Shown here: in pieces, positions 1-6,917 of the stretch
Layout: the number at the start of each line of letters is the position of its first letter
Position numbering within the stretch: the first letter of the stretch is position 1
NCBI GenBank assembly: GCA_021203425.1
Contig: JAJQBF010000128.1
Location: forward strand, 1-12,012
DNA from: Clostridiales bacterium
Lineage (GTDB): Bacteria; Bacillota; Clostridia; Lachnospirales; CAG-274
Direction of reading: 5' to 3'
Length of the DNA stretch: 12,012 bases
The notes under the pieces: generated by a model
The model's database searches: none
Seen by the model: only the letters and a program-made list of their open reading frames with translations
Told to the model about the DNA's origin: nothing
Made by a program: the position numbers and the translations under genes

Positions 1-13
1 ATATAAAACAAAA

Positions 14-18
14 GGGGG
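14..18 (+). promoter_or_regulatory. Shine-Dalgarno of the RND permease gene
   Basis: A run of five G after an A tract lies nine bases before the ATG at 28. It supports that start. The promoter is not in the window, so the gene is probably preceded by others, such as a membrane-fusion protein gene, which is an inference from the usual RND operon. Confidence 0.6.
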
Positions 19-27
19 TAACGGTTT

Positions 28-3000
28 ATGATTAAAACGGCAATCACGCGGCCCGTTACGGTATGTATGATAGTGTTGTTTACGCTCATACTGGGGTTTG
101 TAGCGTATAACACACTGGAACTTGCCTACACACCCGATATAGATTTGCCTTATGCAATGGTTTACACTACCTACACAGGGGCAGGTCCCGAAGAGGTTTT
201 GGAGCTTGTTACAAAGCCTTTGGAAGAACAGCTTTCAACCATAACCGGTATTGATACAATAACCTCCCGTTCTTCCGAGGAAAGCTCAATGGTCGTTGTT
301 GAGTTTGTAGCCGGAAGTGACCTGACCGAGGGTGTAAACGACATAAGAGATAAGCTTGAAAGGGTAAGCCTTCCGGACGATGCCGACGACCCTTCAATTA
401 TGAAAATAAATTTCGACAGCGACTCCTTTGAAGTAGGTGTTACCTCCGCCACAATGAACATATCCACCCTTTATAATTATGTTGATGAAGACATAGCAAG
501 TTATTTTGAAAGAATAGAGGGTGTAGCTTCCGTTGACATTACCGGCGGTGTGGAAACGGAAATTCAAGTTGTTTTAGACCCGGAAAAGGTAAGTCAGCTT
601 GGTGTTTCTCTTTCATCGATTTCTTCGGCTCTTTCTTCCGAAAACCAGAATACTTCCGTAGGTACAATTAAAAAAGGTTCACAGGAAGTAACCTTAAGAG
701 TAGCAGGACAGTTTGACAGTGTAGAGGACATAAGAAACACATATATTACAACCTCTGCCGGAAACGGTCTGCTCTTAAGAGAAATTGCGAAATCTGTCGA
801 TGAAGTAGAGCTTGATCAGGATACAATTTCAGTTATAGACGGACAGGAAGGCGTTATACTTGAGGTTTCCCTTGCTTCCGATGGTAATCTGGTTACTGTT
901 TCCGATGATATTGTAAGCGTTATAGATGAGCTTAACGAATCAGAAGCAAACTTAAGCTTTACCCTTCTTACAACAACCTCCGACTACATCAAGAGATCTA
1001 TCAACAACGTAGTTCGGACAGCTTTTCAGGCAGCAATATTAGCCGTTGTTATTCTTTTAATATTCCTTCAGGACTGGAAGAGCGCCCTTATTATAGGTGT
1101 TTCTATCCCTACCTCTATTATGGCTACATTCGGCGGAATGTACCTTTTTGGAATGACTATGAATATTGTTTCAATGGGCGGTGTTGTAATTGCCATAGGT
1201 ATGCTTGTTGACAACTCGGTTGTAGTTTTGGAGAACATATATAACTGGCGGGCAAAGGGATTTTCGGCTACTGAATCAGCCTATAAAGGAACCCAGGAGG
1301 TTGCTATGGCGGTTTTCGCTTCAACATTAACAACAGTTGCCGTTTTTGCCCCCTTCCTTTTCTGGAACGCAATAATGGGACAGCTGCTTAACAATATAGC
1401 CTATACTGTAGTTATTGCCCTTTTTGCCTCATATGTTGTTTCGGTTACCTTCATTCCCACTGCCTGTACCCTTATTATGGCAAATGACGACAGAGAAAGG
1501 AAGGAACCTAAGAAAAGAACTGTATTTAATAAATTAGGTGATATTGTAAACGGCGGTCTTGAAAGACTTGACTATATTTACAGCAAATTCCTGGGGTTAT
1601 GTTTAAGACACAGAATTATAACAGTAATTGCGGTAATTGTTTTGTTCTTTTTTACCATATCAACAGCAGGCGGCTTAGGTATGGACCTTATAGCCAGATC
1701 CGACGAAGGCGCTGTTTCGATTTCGGCTGAGGTTCCAGACAATTATGAATTCGGCTACAGCTATGAAATACTTGAAGAAATCGATAAAGCAATAGGTGAC
1801 ATTCCCGAAGCAACATCAATTTATTCAACCATAAGTTCAGGTTCAATTTTGTCTTCTTCGGGAGGTGTAAGTGTAAATATTAACCTTTGTTCGGCAGATG
1901 AAAGAGACAGAAGTGATACAGACATTGCTAATGACTTAACAGAAAAGCTTTCGAGCATTGTAGGAGCAGATATAACCGTAACCGAAGGCTCAATGGCTAT
2001 GGGCTCCTTAGGCGGCAGCGGATTTACACTTGATATTAAAGGCGACGATATATCAACCTTAAGAGAAATAAGCGATGACCTTGTGGACAGATTTAAGGCT
2101 ATTGATGGAGCTAAGGATATTGAAAGTTCCCTTGAAGACACACAGTATCAAACAGATATTGTTGTTGACAGGGCAAAGGCTTCTTCCTACGGTATAAGCT
2201 CTTCTTCTATAGCCTCAGCTGTAAGTGCAGCAAATAAAGGCATAACGGGAACAACACTGAAAACCGAAGGTACGGAAACAGACATAAATGTTATGTATCC
2301 CGAAGACAGACTTGAATATGTAAGGGATCTCTATTCCCTTACAATAACAACAAGTTCCGGAGCGGAAACTCCCCTTACCGAAGTTGCTGAAATTATTGAA
2401 ACGGAAGTGCCTGACATAATCACAAGAGAAAATCAGGTAACATATATGGAAATAACCGGCGAAATAGGCGATTTGGACACAAGTGCAACTCAGGCTGCTG
2501 TTCAAGAGGTACTTGACGCATATGTATTCCCCGACGGCTATTCATATGAATTCGGCGGCTTGGGAGAAATGATGTCAGATACTTTTACTACTCTTATACT
2601 TATTATAGTAATAGCAATAGTTATGGTATTCTTGGTTATGGCGTCACAGTTTGAGTCACTTTCACAGCCCCTTATCATTATGTTCTCTATGCCTCTTGCC
2701 ATAACCGGTGGTTTGTTCGGCTTATTCCTTACGGGAACAAACATAACCGCCTTTGCCTTAATAGGTTTCCTTATGCTTGTAGGTATGGTCGTTAATAACG
2801 GTATCGTGCTTATAGACTATACAAACCAGAGACGTCTCGAACACGGTATGTCCTGTTATGATGCCCTTGTTGCGGCAGGCCGCTCAAGACTTCGTCCTAT
2901 TCTTATGACAACTCTTACAACAGTCTGCGGTATGATTCCCATGGCGCTGGCTCTGTCGGAAGGTATGGAGATGCAGCAGGCAATGGGTATTGTAATTATA

Positions 3001-3195
3001 GCCGGTCTTTCAATAGGCACTCTTGTAACCCTTATATTCATGCCCACGGTTTATTCACTGTTTGATTCAATATCAAGATTTATAAACCGTTTCACAAGCA
3101 AGCTTTCACCTTATAAAGATGCCGATGAAAACAAATATACAAGGGCCTTGAAGGAATATAAGGAAAAACAGCAGAACGCACATATCAACTCCTAA
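28..3195 (+). CDS. RND (AcrB/HAE1-type) efflux transporter permease
   Basis: An inner-membrane proton-driven exporter of the resistance-nodulation-division superfamily. At 1055 aa it is full length for the family. The layout is the duplicated RND one: a first membrane segment at about residues 10-30, a long extracytoplasmic loop, a bundle of membrane segments from about 330 to 490, another membrane segment near 530-555, a second large loop, and a final bundle from about 850 to 1020. The TM4 motif reads GMLVDNSVVVLEN with D395-N396 where AcrB has two Asp. The TM10 motif reads VVNNGIVLIDY with N923-N924 near the AcrB Lys position, followed by D930. This is the pattern I associate with Gram-positive SwrC-like permeases rather than AcrB. 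It may export drugs, lipopeptides or fatty acids; the substrate cannot be read from sequence. The ATG at 28 has a good Shine-Dalgarno. A membrane-fusion partner gene, if present, lies outside the window. Confidence 0.93.
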   Translation: MIKTAITRPVTVCMIVLFTLILGFVAYNTLELAYTPDIDLPYAMVYTTYTGAGPEEVLELVTKPLEEQLSTITGIDTITSRSSEESSMVVVEFVAGSDLTEGVNDIRDKLERVSLPDDADDPSIMKINFDSDSFEVGVTSATMNISTLYNYVDEDIASYFERIEGVASVDITGGVETEIQVVLDPEKVSQLGVSLSSISSALSSENQNTSVGTIKKGSQEVTLRVAGQFDSVEDIRNTYITTSAGNGLLLREIAKSVDEVELDQDTISVIDGQEGVILEVSLASDGNLVTVSDDIVSVIDELNESEANLSFTLLTTTSDYIKRSINNVVRTAFQAAILAVVILLIFLQDWKSALIIGVSIPTSIMATFGGMYLFGMTMNIVSMGGVVIAIGMLVDNSVVVLENIYNWRAKGFSATESAYKGTQEVAMAVFASTLTTVAVFAPFLFWNAIMGQLLNNIAYTVVIALFASYVVSVTFIPTACTLIMANDDRERKEPKKRTVFNKLGDIVNGGLERLDYIYSKFLGLCLRHRIITVIAVIVLFFFTISTAGGLGMDLIARSDEGAVSISAEVPDNYEFGYSYEILEEIDKAIGDIPEATSIYSTISSGSILSSSGGVSVNINLCSADERDRSDTDIANDLTEKLSSIVGADITVTEGSMAMGSLGGSGFTLDIKGDDISTLREISDDLVDRFKAIDGAKDIESSLEDTQYQTDIVVDRAKASSYGISSSSIASAVSAANKGITGTTLKTEGTETDINVMYPEDRLEYVRDLYSLTITTSSGAETPLTEVAEIIETEVPDIITRENQVTYMEITGEIGDLDTSATQAAVQEVLDAYVFPDGYSYEFGGLGEMMSDTFTTLILIIVIAIVMVFLVMASQFESLSQPLIIMFSMPLAITGGLFGLFLTGTNITAFALIGFLMLVGMVVNNGIVLIDYTNQRRLEHGMSCYDALVAAGRSRLRPILMTTLTTVCGMIPMALALSEGMEMQQAMGIVIIAGLSIGTLVTLIFMPTVYSLFDSISRFINRFTSKLSPYKDADENKYTRALKEYKEKQQNAHINS

Positions 3196-3227
3196 CCATA
3201 AAAAAATAAACAATAGGCATTTTGCAG

Positions 3228-3263
3228 ACAGGCGGCTTTAACACATAAAAGCCGTCTGTTTTT
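3228..3263 (+). terminator. Rho-independent terminator after the RND permease gene
   Basis: The left arm (3228-3239, GACAGGCGGCTTT region) pairs with AAAGCCGTCTG (3248-3258). The core is CGGCTTT/AAAGCCG, extended outward by further pairs including G-U wobbles. The loop is about 8 nt and five T follow at 3259-3263. It lies about 33 bp past the stop at 3195 and separates the permease from the next promoter. Confidence 0.87.
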
Positions 3264-3295
3264 GGCTTTAACCGACAATTTCTTAAGTCTTTCTC

Positions 3296-3324
3296 TTGAC
3301 TTATTTATTATGTAAAAGTATAAT
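3296..3324 (+). promoter_or_regulatory. Sigma-A-type promoter for the HD-hydrolase/isomerase unit
   Basis: TTGACT at 3296-3301 and a perfect TATAAT at 3319-3324 are separated by 17 bp, one mismatch from the housekeeping consensus. Transcription would start near 3331, leaving a leader of about 37 nt before the ATG at 3368. The TTG that would open a longer reading frame at 3296 is the -35 box itself, which argues against that longer start. Confidence 0.82.
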
Positions 3325-3367
3325 TAAGAAAAGAGATATCCGTAATATAAAAGGAGGCGGCAGACTT

Positions 3368-3955
3368 ATGGATTGCATAAGCAGAGAAGAAGCATTTGCG
3401 CTTTTAACAAAATATAATAAAGACCCCTTTCATATTCGCCACGCTTTAAGCGTTGAGGGCGTTATGAAGTGGTATGCAAAGGAGCTTGGGTATGACTCCG
3501 ACGAAGTATACTGGGGTATAGTAGGGCTGCTTCACGATATTGACTTTGAACTTTATCCGGAACAGCACTGTATCAAGGCTCCCGAGCTTTTGAGAGAAGG
3601 AGGCGTGAGAGAAGACATAATTCACGCTGTCTGTTCCCATGGTTACGGAATAACCGTTGATATTAAGCCGGAACACCAAATGGAAAAGGTTCTCTATGTG
3701 GTAGATGAGCTTACAGGGCTTATTTGGGCGGCGACTTTGATGCGCCCGTCGAAAAGTACGAAGGATATGGAGGTAAAATCTCTTAAAAAGAAATTCAAAA
3801 GCACAGGCTTTGCGGCCGGCTGTTCAAGAGATGTTATTAAAAAGGGTGCCGATATGTTGGGCTGGGATTTGGCTGAGCTTATGGAAAAAACAATTTTGGC
3901 TATGCGCTCCTGCGAGGACGAAGTAAACGAACTTATGTTTTCTATGGAAATATAA
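3368..3955 (+). CDS. HD-domain metal-dependent phosphohydrolase-like protein
   Basis: A 195-aa soluble protein with the HD-superfamily metal site: H25 (HIRHAL), the H56-D57 doublet (GLLHDIDFE), histidines H86 and H91 (HAVCSHGYG), and D113 (YVVDELTG). HD proteins are typically phosphohydrolases or phosphodiesterases acting on nucleotides and related substrates. The substrate here is unknown, and no partner domain such as RelA-SpoT or GGDEF is present. The start is ATG 3368, preceded by AGGAGG at 3352-3357. A longer reading frame opening with TTG at 3296 would begin in the promoter and is rejected. The gene sits 36 bp upstream of an isomerase-fold gene with no terminator between them, so the two are probably co-transcribed. 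The family call is secure; the specific function is not. Confidence 0.87.
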   Translation: MDCISREEAFALLTKYNKDPFHIRHALSVEGVMKWYAKELGYDSDEVYWGIVGLLHDIDFELYPEQHCIKAPELLREGGVREDIIHAVCSHGYGITVDIKPEHQMEKVLYVVDELTGLIWAATLMRPSKSTKDMEVKSLKKKFKSTGFAAGCSRDVIKKGADMLGWDLAELMEKTILAMRSCEDEVNELMFSMEI

Positions 3956-3978
3956 AATATAAAACAACTTATAGTATT

Positions 3979-3985
3979 GGAGGAG
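3979..3985 (+). promoter_or_regulatory. Shine-Dalgarno that fixes the isomerase-like gene start
   Basis: GGAGGAG lies six bases before the ATG at 3992. A longer in-frame start at TTG 3977 would place this sequence inside the coding region, so ATG 3992 is preferred. Confidence 0.85.
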
Positions 3986-3991
3986 TTCCTT

Positions 3992-5473
3992 ATGATTAAT
4001 GTACCGATTGTAAAACCTGCTTTAATTTCCGTAAGCAGAGACTGTTTTCCCTTAAGCCTGTCTGTAAACAGAAGAAAGGCTTTGACAGAGGCATACAACA
4101 ATAAATACGGAAAAAAATTAGGTGAAATTTATGAATGCAGCGTTTGTGTTATAACCGAGATTGATATGCAGAAGGCTCTTAAAGAGGTAAATGATGCCGG
4201 CTGCAACGCTTTAGTTGTTTATTTGGGCAATTTCGGTCCCGAAACTGCCGAAACACTTCTCTGCAAGTATTTTGACGGTCCCGTTATGTACACAGCGGCA
4301 GCCGAAGAAAGCAGCAGCGATCTTTTAGACGGAAGAGGCGACGCTTACTGCGGTATGCTTAACGCATCATACAATCTTCGCTTAAGAAATTTAAAGGCAT
4401 ATATTCCCGAATATCCCGTAGGAACAGCCGAGGAATGTGCCGATATGATAAGTGAGTTTATTCCCGTTGCAAAGGCTGTTATAGGTCTTCAAAACCTTAA
4501 AATAATCAGTTTCGGTCCCCGTCCCGAAGACTTTCTTGCCTGCAACGCACCCATTAAGCCTCTTTATGACTTAGGGGTTGAAATTCAGGAAAATTCCGAG
4601 CTTGACCTTTTCGAAAGCTTTAACAAACACGCAGGCGACCCCAGAATAGAGGGCGTTGTTAAGGAAATGGCGGAAGAACTGGGAAACGGCAACAAGATTC
4701 CCGAGGTTCTGCCCAAGCTGACTCAGTATGAGCTTACCCTTTTAGACTGGGTTGAGGCAAATAAGGAGTCAAGACAGTTTGCTGTTATTGCCGGAAAATG
4801 CTGGCCGGCCTTCCAGACACAGTTCGGCTTTGTACCTTGTTATGTAAATTCAAGACTTGCCGCAAAAGGTATTCCCGTTTCCTGCGAGGTTGATATTTAC
4901 GGAGCCTTAAGCGAATACATAGGAGAGCTTGTAAGCGATGACACCGTTACACTTCTCGATATAAACAATTCCGTTCCCGAAGATATGTTTGAAAACGACA
5001 TAAAGGGCAAGTTTAACTATAAGCACACAGATTTGTTTATGGGTTTCCACTGCGGAAATACAGCCTCCAGAAAGCTTGTTTCCTGTGCAATGAAGAATCA
5101 GAAGATTATGGCAAGAACCCTTCCCGTTGAAGTTACAAACGGAACAATCGAAGGCGACATTATCCCCGGAGATATAACCTTCTTCCGCCTTCAGTCTACT
5201 TCAGACGCTAAGCTCAGGGCTTATATAGCAAACGGCGAAGTTCTCCCCGTTGCGACAAAATCCTTCGGAGGAATCGGTGTTTTCGCCATAAACGAAATGG
5301 GTCGTTTTTACCGTCACGTTCTCATTGAAAACAACTTCCCACACCACGGTGCCGTAGCCTTCGGTCACCACGGCAAGGCTCTTTTCAACCTTTTCAAATA
5401 TTTGGGAGTTGAAGACATAGGCTTTAACAGACCGGCAGGTATGCTGTATAAAACAGAAAATCCTTTTAAATAA
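3992..5473 (+). CDS. L-fucose/L-arabinose isomerase-fold family protein
   Basis: A 493-aa cytoplasmic protein resembling the L-fucose isomerase-like superfamily, which interconverts aldoses and ketoses with a divalent metal. Candidate metal and catalytic residues are E299 (in PVSCEVDIYG), D323 (TLLDINN) and a C-terminal histidine cluster at H451-H452 and H459-H460 (HHGAVAFGHHG), in the order expected from FucI (Glu, Asp, His). An N-terminal alpha/beta region (about residues 30-150) precedes the catalytic half. No kinase, aldolase or sugar transporter gene is nearby, as would be expected in a fucose or arabinose pathway, so the substrate may be another sugar. Its only likely operon partner is the HD hydrolase upstream. 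Start choice: ATG 3992 after a strong Shine-Dalgarno. The family is fairly certain; the substrate is unknown. Confidence 0.8.
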   Translation: MINVPIVKPALISVSRDCFPLSLSVNRRKALTEAYNNKYGKKLGEIYECSVCVITEIDMQKALKEVNDAGCNALVVYLGNFGPETAETLLCKYFDGPVMYTAAAEESSSDLLDGRGDAYCGMLNASYNLRLRNLKAYIPEYPVGTAEECADMISEFIPVAKAVIGLQNLKIISFGPRPEDFLACNAPIKPLYDLGVEIQENSELDLFESFNKHAGDPRIEGVVKEMAEELGNGNKIPEVLPKLTQYELTLLDWVEANKESRQFAVIAGKCWPAFQTQFGFVPCYVNSRLAAKGIPVSCEVDIYGALSEYIGELVSDDTVTLLDINNSVPEDMFENDIKGKFNYKHTDLFMGFHCGNTASRKLVSCAMKNQKIMARTLPVEVTNGTIEGDIIPGDITFFRLQSTSDAKLRAYIANGEVLPVATKSFGGIGVFAINEMGRFYRHVLIENNFPHHGAVAFGHHGKALFNLFKYLGVEDIGFNRPAGMLYKTENPFK

Positions 5474-5478
5474 TAAAC

Positions 5479-5510
5479 AATATGCCCTCCCTTTTCGGGG
5501 AGGGCATATT
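5479..5510 (+). terminator. Strong hairpin after the isomerase-like gene, poor U-tract
   Basis: AATATGCCCTCCC (5479-5491) and GGGAGGGCATATT (5498-5510) form a perfect 13-bp stem with a 6-nt loop, starting six bases past the TAA. What follows is ACAGATATG rather than a T run, so it may terminate weakly, protect an mRNA 3' end, or act as a processing site. The stem itself is certain; its role as a terminator is inferred. Confidence 0.6.
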
Positions 5511-5536
5511 ACAGATATGAAAGGTTGTGAACGGCT

Positions 5537-6640
5537 GTGCTTGAAATTTATGTTCATATACCATTTTGCAGGGCAAAATGCGGATATTGCGACTTTAACT
5601 CCTTTCCGCCGGCAGAAGGGCAGACGGAAAAATATGTTAAAAGGCTTATAAAAGAAATAGCTGAAAGCCCTTACAGGGGAGAAAAAGCCGACACAATATT
5701 TATAGGGGGCGGAACCCCCTCCCTTATTTCTCCCGAGTATATTTCCGAAATTTTGAAAGCGGTAAATTCTGCCTTTCCCTTTGCCGAAAACTGTGAAATA
5801 ACAATGGAGGCAAACCCTGAAAGCATAAGCCCCGAAGGGCTTAAAATATACAAAAATGCCGGAGTAAACCGCATAAGTATGGGGGTTCAGTCTTTTAACG
5901 ACTCCGAACTTAAAACCTTGGGCAGAATTCATAACAGCAAACAGGCTGTTGAGGCATATAATATGATAAGGAAAGCCGGCTTTAAAAACATAAATATTGA
6001 TCTAATGTTTTGTTATCCCTCTCAAAGTCTTGAAAGCTGGGAGAAAAGTCTTTACAAGGCTGTGGAGTTAAATCCGGAACATATTTCCGCCTACAGCCTT
6101 ATAATAGAAGAAAACACATTATTTTATAAAAAATATAAAAATTTTCAGACAAACGAAGATTTGTATCGTATTATGTATAGAAAGACAAAGGAAATACTTG
6201 AAGGGGCAGGCTATCACAGATATGAGTTTTCAAACCTTGCCAAAGAGGGATACGAGTGCCGCCATAACATAGGCTATTGGAAACGATATAACTATTTGGG
6301 GTTCGGGCTTTCAGCCCATTCTATGTATAATAACGTAAGATTTTCAAACACAGACAGCTTAAGTGAATATCTTACCGGAGAAAAGGAAAATTACAGAGAA
6401 GTTCTTGCAAAAGGAGATATAATCGGCGAGTTTATGTTTCTGGGTTTAAGAATGACGGAGGGTATAAACCTTTCGGAGTTTAGACAAAACTTCGGAAAGG
6501 ATATATTCAAAATCTTCGGCAGTGTTATAGAAAAGTATGAAAAATACGGTTTTCTTGAACACAACAAAGAAAGACTTTGGCTTACCGAAGACGGCATAGA
6601 TGTTTCAAACACCATATTTTCCGACTTTCTTCTCGATTAA
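5537..6640 (+). CDS. hemW: Radical SAM heme chaperone HemW (HemN-like, coproporphyrinogen oxidase-related)
   Basis: A 367-aa cytoplasmic radical-SAM protein. The 4Fe-4S motif is C11-x3-C15-x2-C18 (HIPFCRAKCGYCDF) with no fourth cysteine in the CxC position seen in true HemN, which favours HemW. The GGGTPSL motif (about residues 57-63), the MEANPES region and MGVQSFND follow in the order typical of the family. HemW proteins bind heme and deliver it to acceptor proteins; older annotations call them oxygen-independent coproporphyrinogen III oxidase. The start is GTG 5537, giving MLEIYVHIPFC, the expected N-terminus; GAAAGG at 5519-5524 is a modest, slightly distant Shine-Dalgarno. The 26 bp after the preceding hairpin leave no room for a full promoter, so transcription probably reads through that hairpin or starts inside the upstream gene. 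Its place before hrcA is a common Firmicutes arrangement. Confidence 0.92.
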   Translation: MLEIYVHIPFCRAKCGYCDFNSFPPAEGQTEKYVKRLIKEIAESPYRGEKADTIFIGGGTPSLISPEYISEILKAVNSAFPFAENCEITMEANPESISPEGLKIYKNAGVNRISMGVQSFNDSELKTLGRIHNSKQAVEAYNMIRKAGFKNINIDLMFCYPSQSLESWEKSLYKAVELNPEHISAYSLIIEENTLFYKKYKNFQTNEDLYRIMYRKTKEILEGAGYHRYEFSNLAKEGYECRHNIGYWKRYNYLGFGLSAHSMYNNVRFSNTDSLSEYLTGEKENYREVLAKGDIIGEFMFLGLRMTEGINLSEFRQNFGKDIFKIFGSVIEKYEKYGFLEHNKERLWLTEDGIDVSNTIFSDFLLD

Positions 6641-6651
6641 AACTGTTTAAT

Positions 6652-6769
6652 TTAAGGGAAACTCTTAAAATCCTTAAAATTTGACTTAGCTCATTGTGAA
6701 AAGCCGATAAATAAGGGATTTTTAACACTTTAAAAATGGCAAATAAATAATATTTAGAGGTTCCCTTAA
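6652..6769. repeat. 118-bp imperfect inverted-repeat element, MITE-like
   Basis: The 17-nt arms TTAAGGGAAACTCTTAA (6652-6668) and TTTAGAGGTTCCCTTAA (6753-6769) pair at 15 of 17 positions. A second, nested pair lies inside: TTAAAATCCTTA (from 6665) against ATAAGGGATTTTTAA (6711-6725). If TTAA at each end is a target duplication, the element is about 110 bp with termini GGGAAACTCT and AGAGGTTCCC. The interior is AT rich and non-coding. It lies between the hemW stop and the heat-shock promoter. It could be a non-autonomous transposable element, or a structured transcript end for hemW; other copies would have to be found to decide. Confidence 0.5.
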
Positions 6770-6781
6770 CAATTTAAAAAA

Positions 6782-6810
6782 ATCACTTGACAAATTGCAT
6801 AACAAGTGAT
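6782..6810. promoter_or_regulatory. Inverted repeat overlapping the hrcA promoter, possible second operator
   Basis: ATCACTTG (6782-6789) and CAAGTGAT (6803-6810) are perfect 8-bp arms separated by 13 bp. Arm centres are 21 bp apart, about two helical turns. The left arm overlaps the -35 box and the right arm touches the -10 box. This geometry fits a dimeric regulator, but no known factor is recognised and chance is possible. Confidence 0.35.
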
Positions 6811-6815
6811 ATTTT
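6787..6815 (+). promoter_or_regulatory. Sigma-A promoter of the hrcA-grpE-dnaK-dnaJ operon
   Basis: A perfect TTGACA (6787-6792) and TATTTT (6810-6815) are spaced 17 bp apart. TG at 6807-6808 sits one base upstream of the -10, giving an extended -10 element that may offset the weak hexamer. The expected transcription start near 6822 places the CIRCE operator at the very start of the transcript, as in other class I heat-shock operons. Confidence 0.78.
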
Positions 6816-6826
6816 TATAACAGTAA

Positions 6827-6853
6827 GTAGCACTCAACAAAAGGGAGTGCTAA
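6827..6853. promoter_or_regulatory. CIRCE operator (HrcA binding site)
   Basis: GTAGCACTC - 9 bp (6836-6844) - GAGTGCTAA matches the CIRCE consensus TTAGCACTC-N9-GAGTGCTAA with a single change at the first base. It lies directly downstream of the promoter and upstream of hrcA, so HrcA should autoregulate the whole operon. In the mRNA it can also form a 5' hairpin. Confidence 0.97.
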
Positions 6854-6917
6854 CAAAAAAGATTTATAGTTATATCGGAAACAACCGCTTAAAAGCTTTT
6901 CCGAAGGAAGTGATTTT

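Noticed and set aside
3234..3272. Repeated GGCTTTAAC at 3234 and 3264
   Set aside because: Nine AT-rich bases at the terminator arm and just after it; too short to mean more than chance.
3296..3367. A 24-residue N-terminal extension of the HD protein from TTG 3296
   Set aside because: The TTG is the -35 hexamer of a near-consensus promoter, and AGGAGG precedes ATG 3368.
3977..3991. A five-residue extension of the isomerase-like protein from TTG 3977
   Set aside because: It would translate the Shine-Dalgarno GGAGGAG that serves ATG 3992.
5201..5932. A 243-codon minus-strand open frame
   Set aside because: It crosses the end of one gene and the start of hemW, has an aromatic- and Cys-rich composition with no recognisable motif, and is antisense to two well-supported genes.
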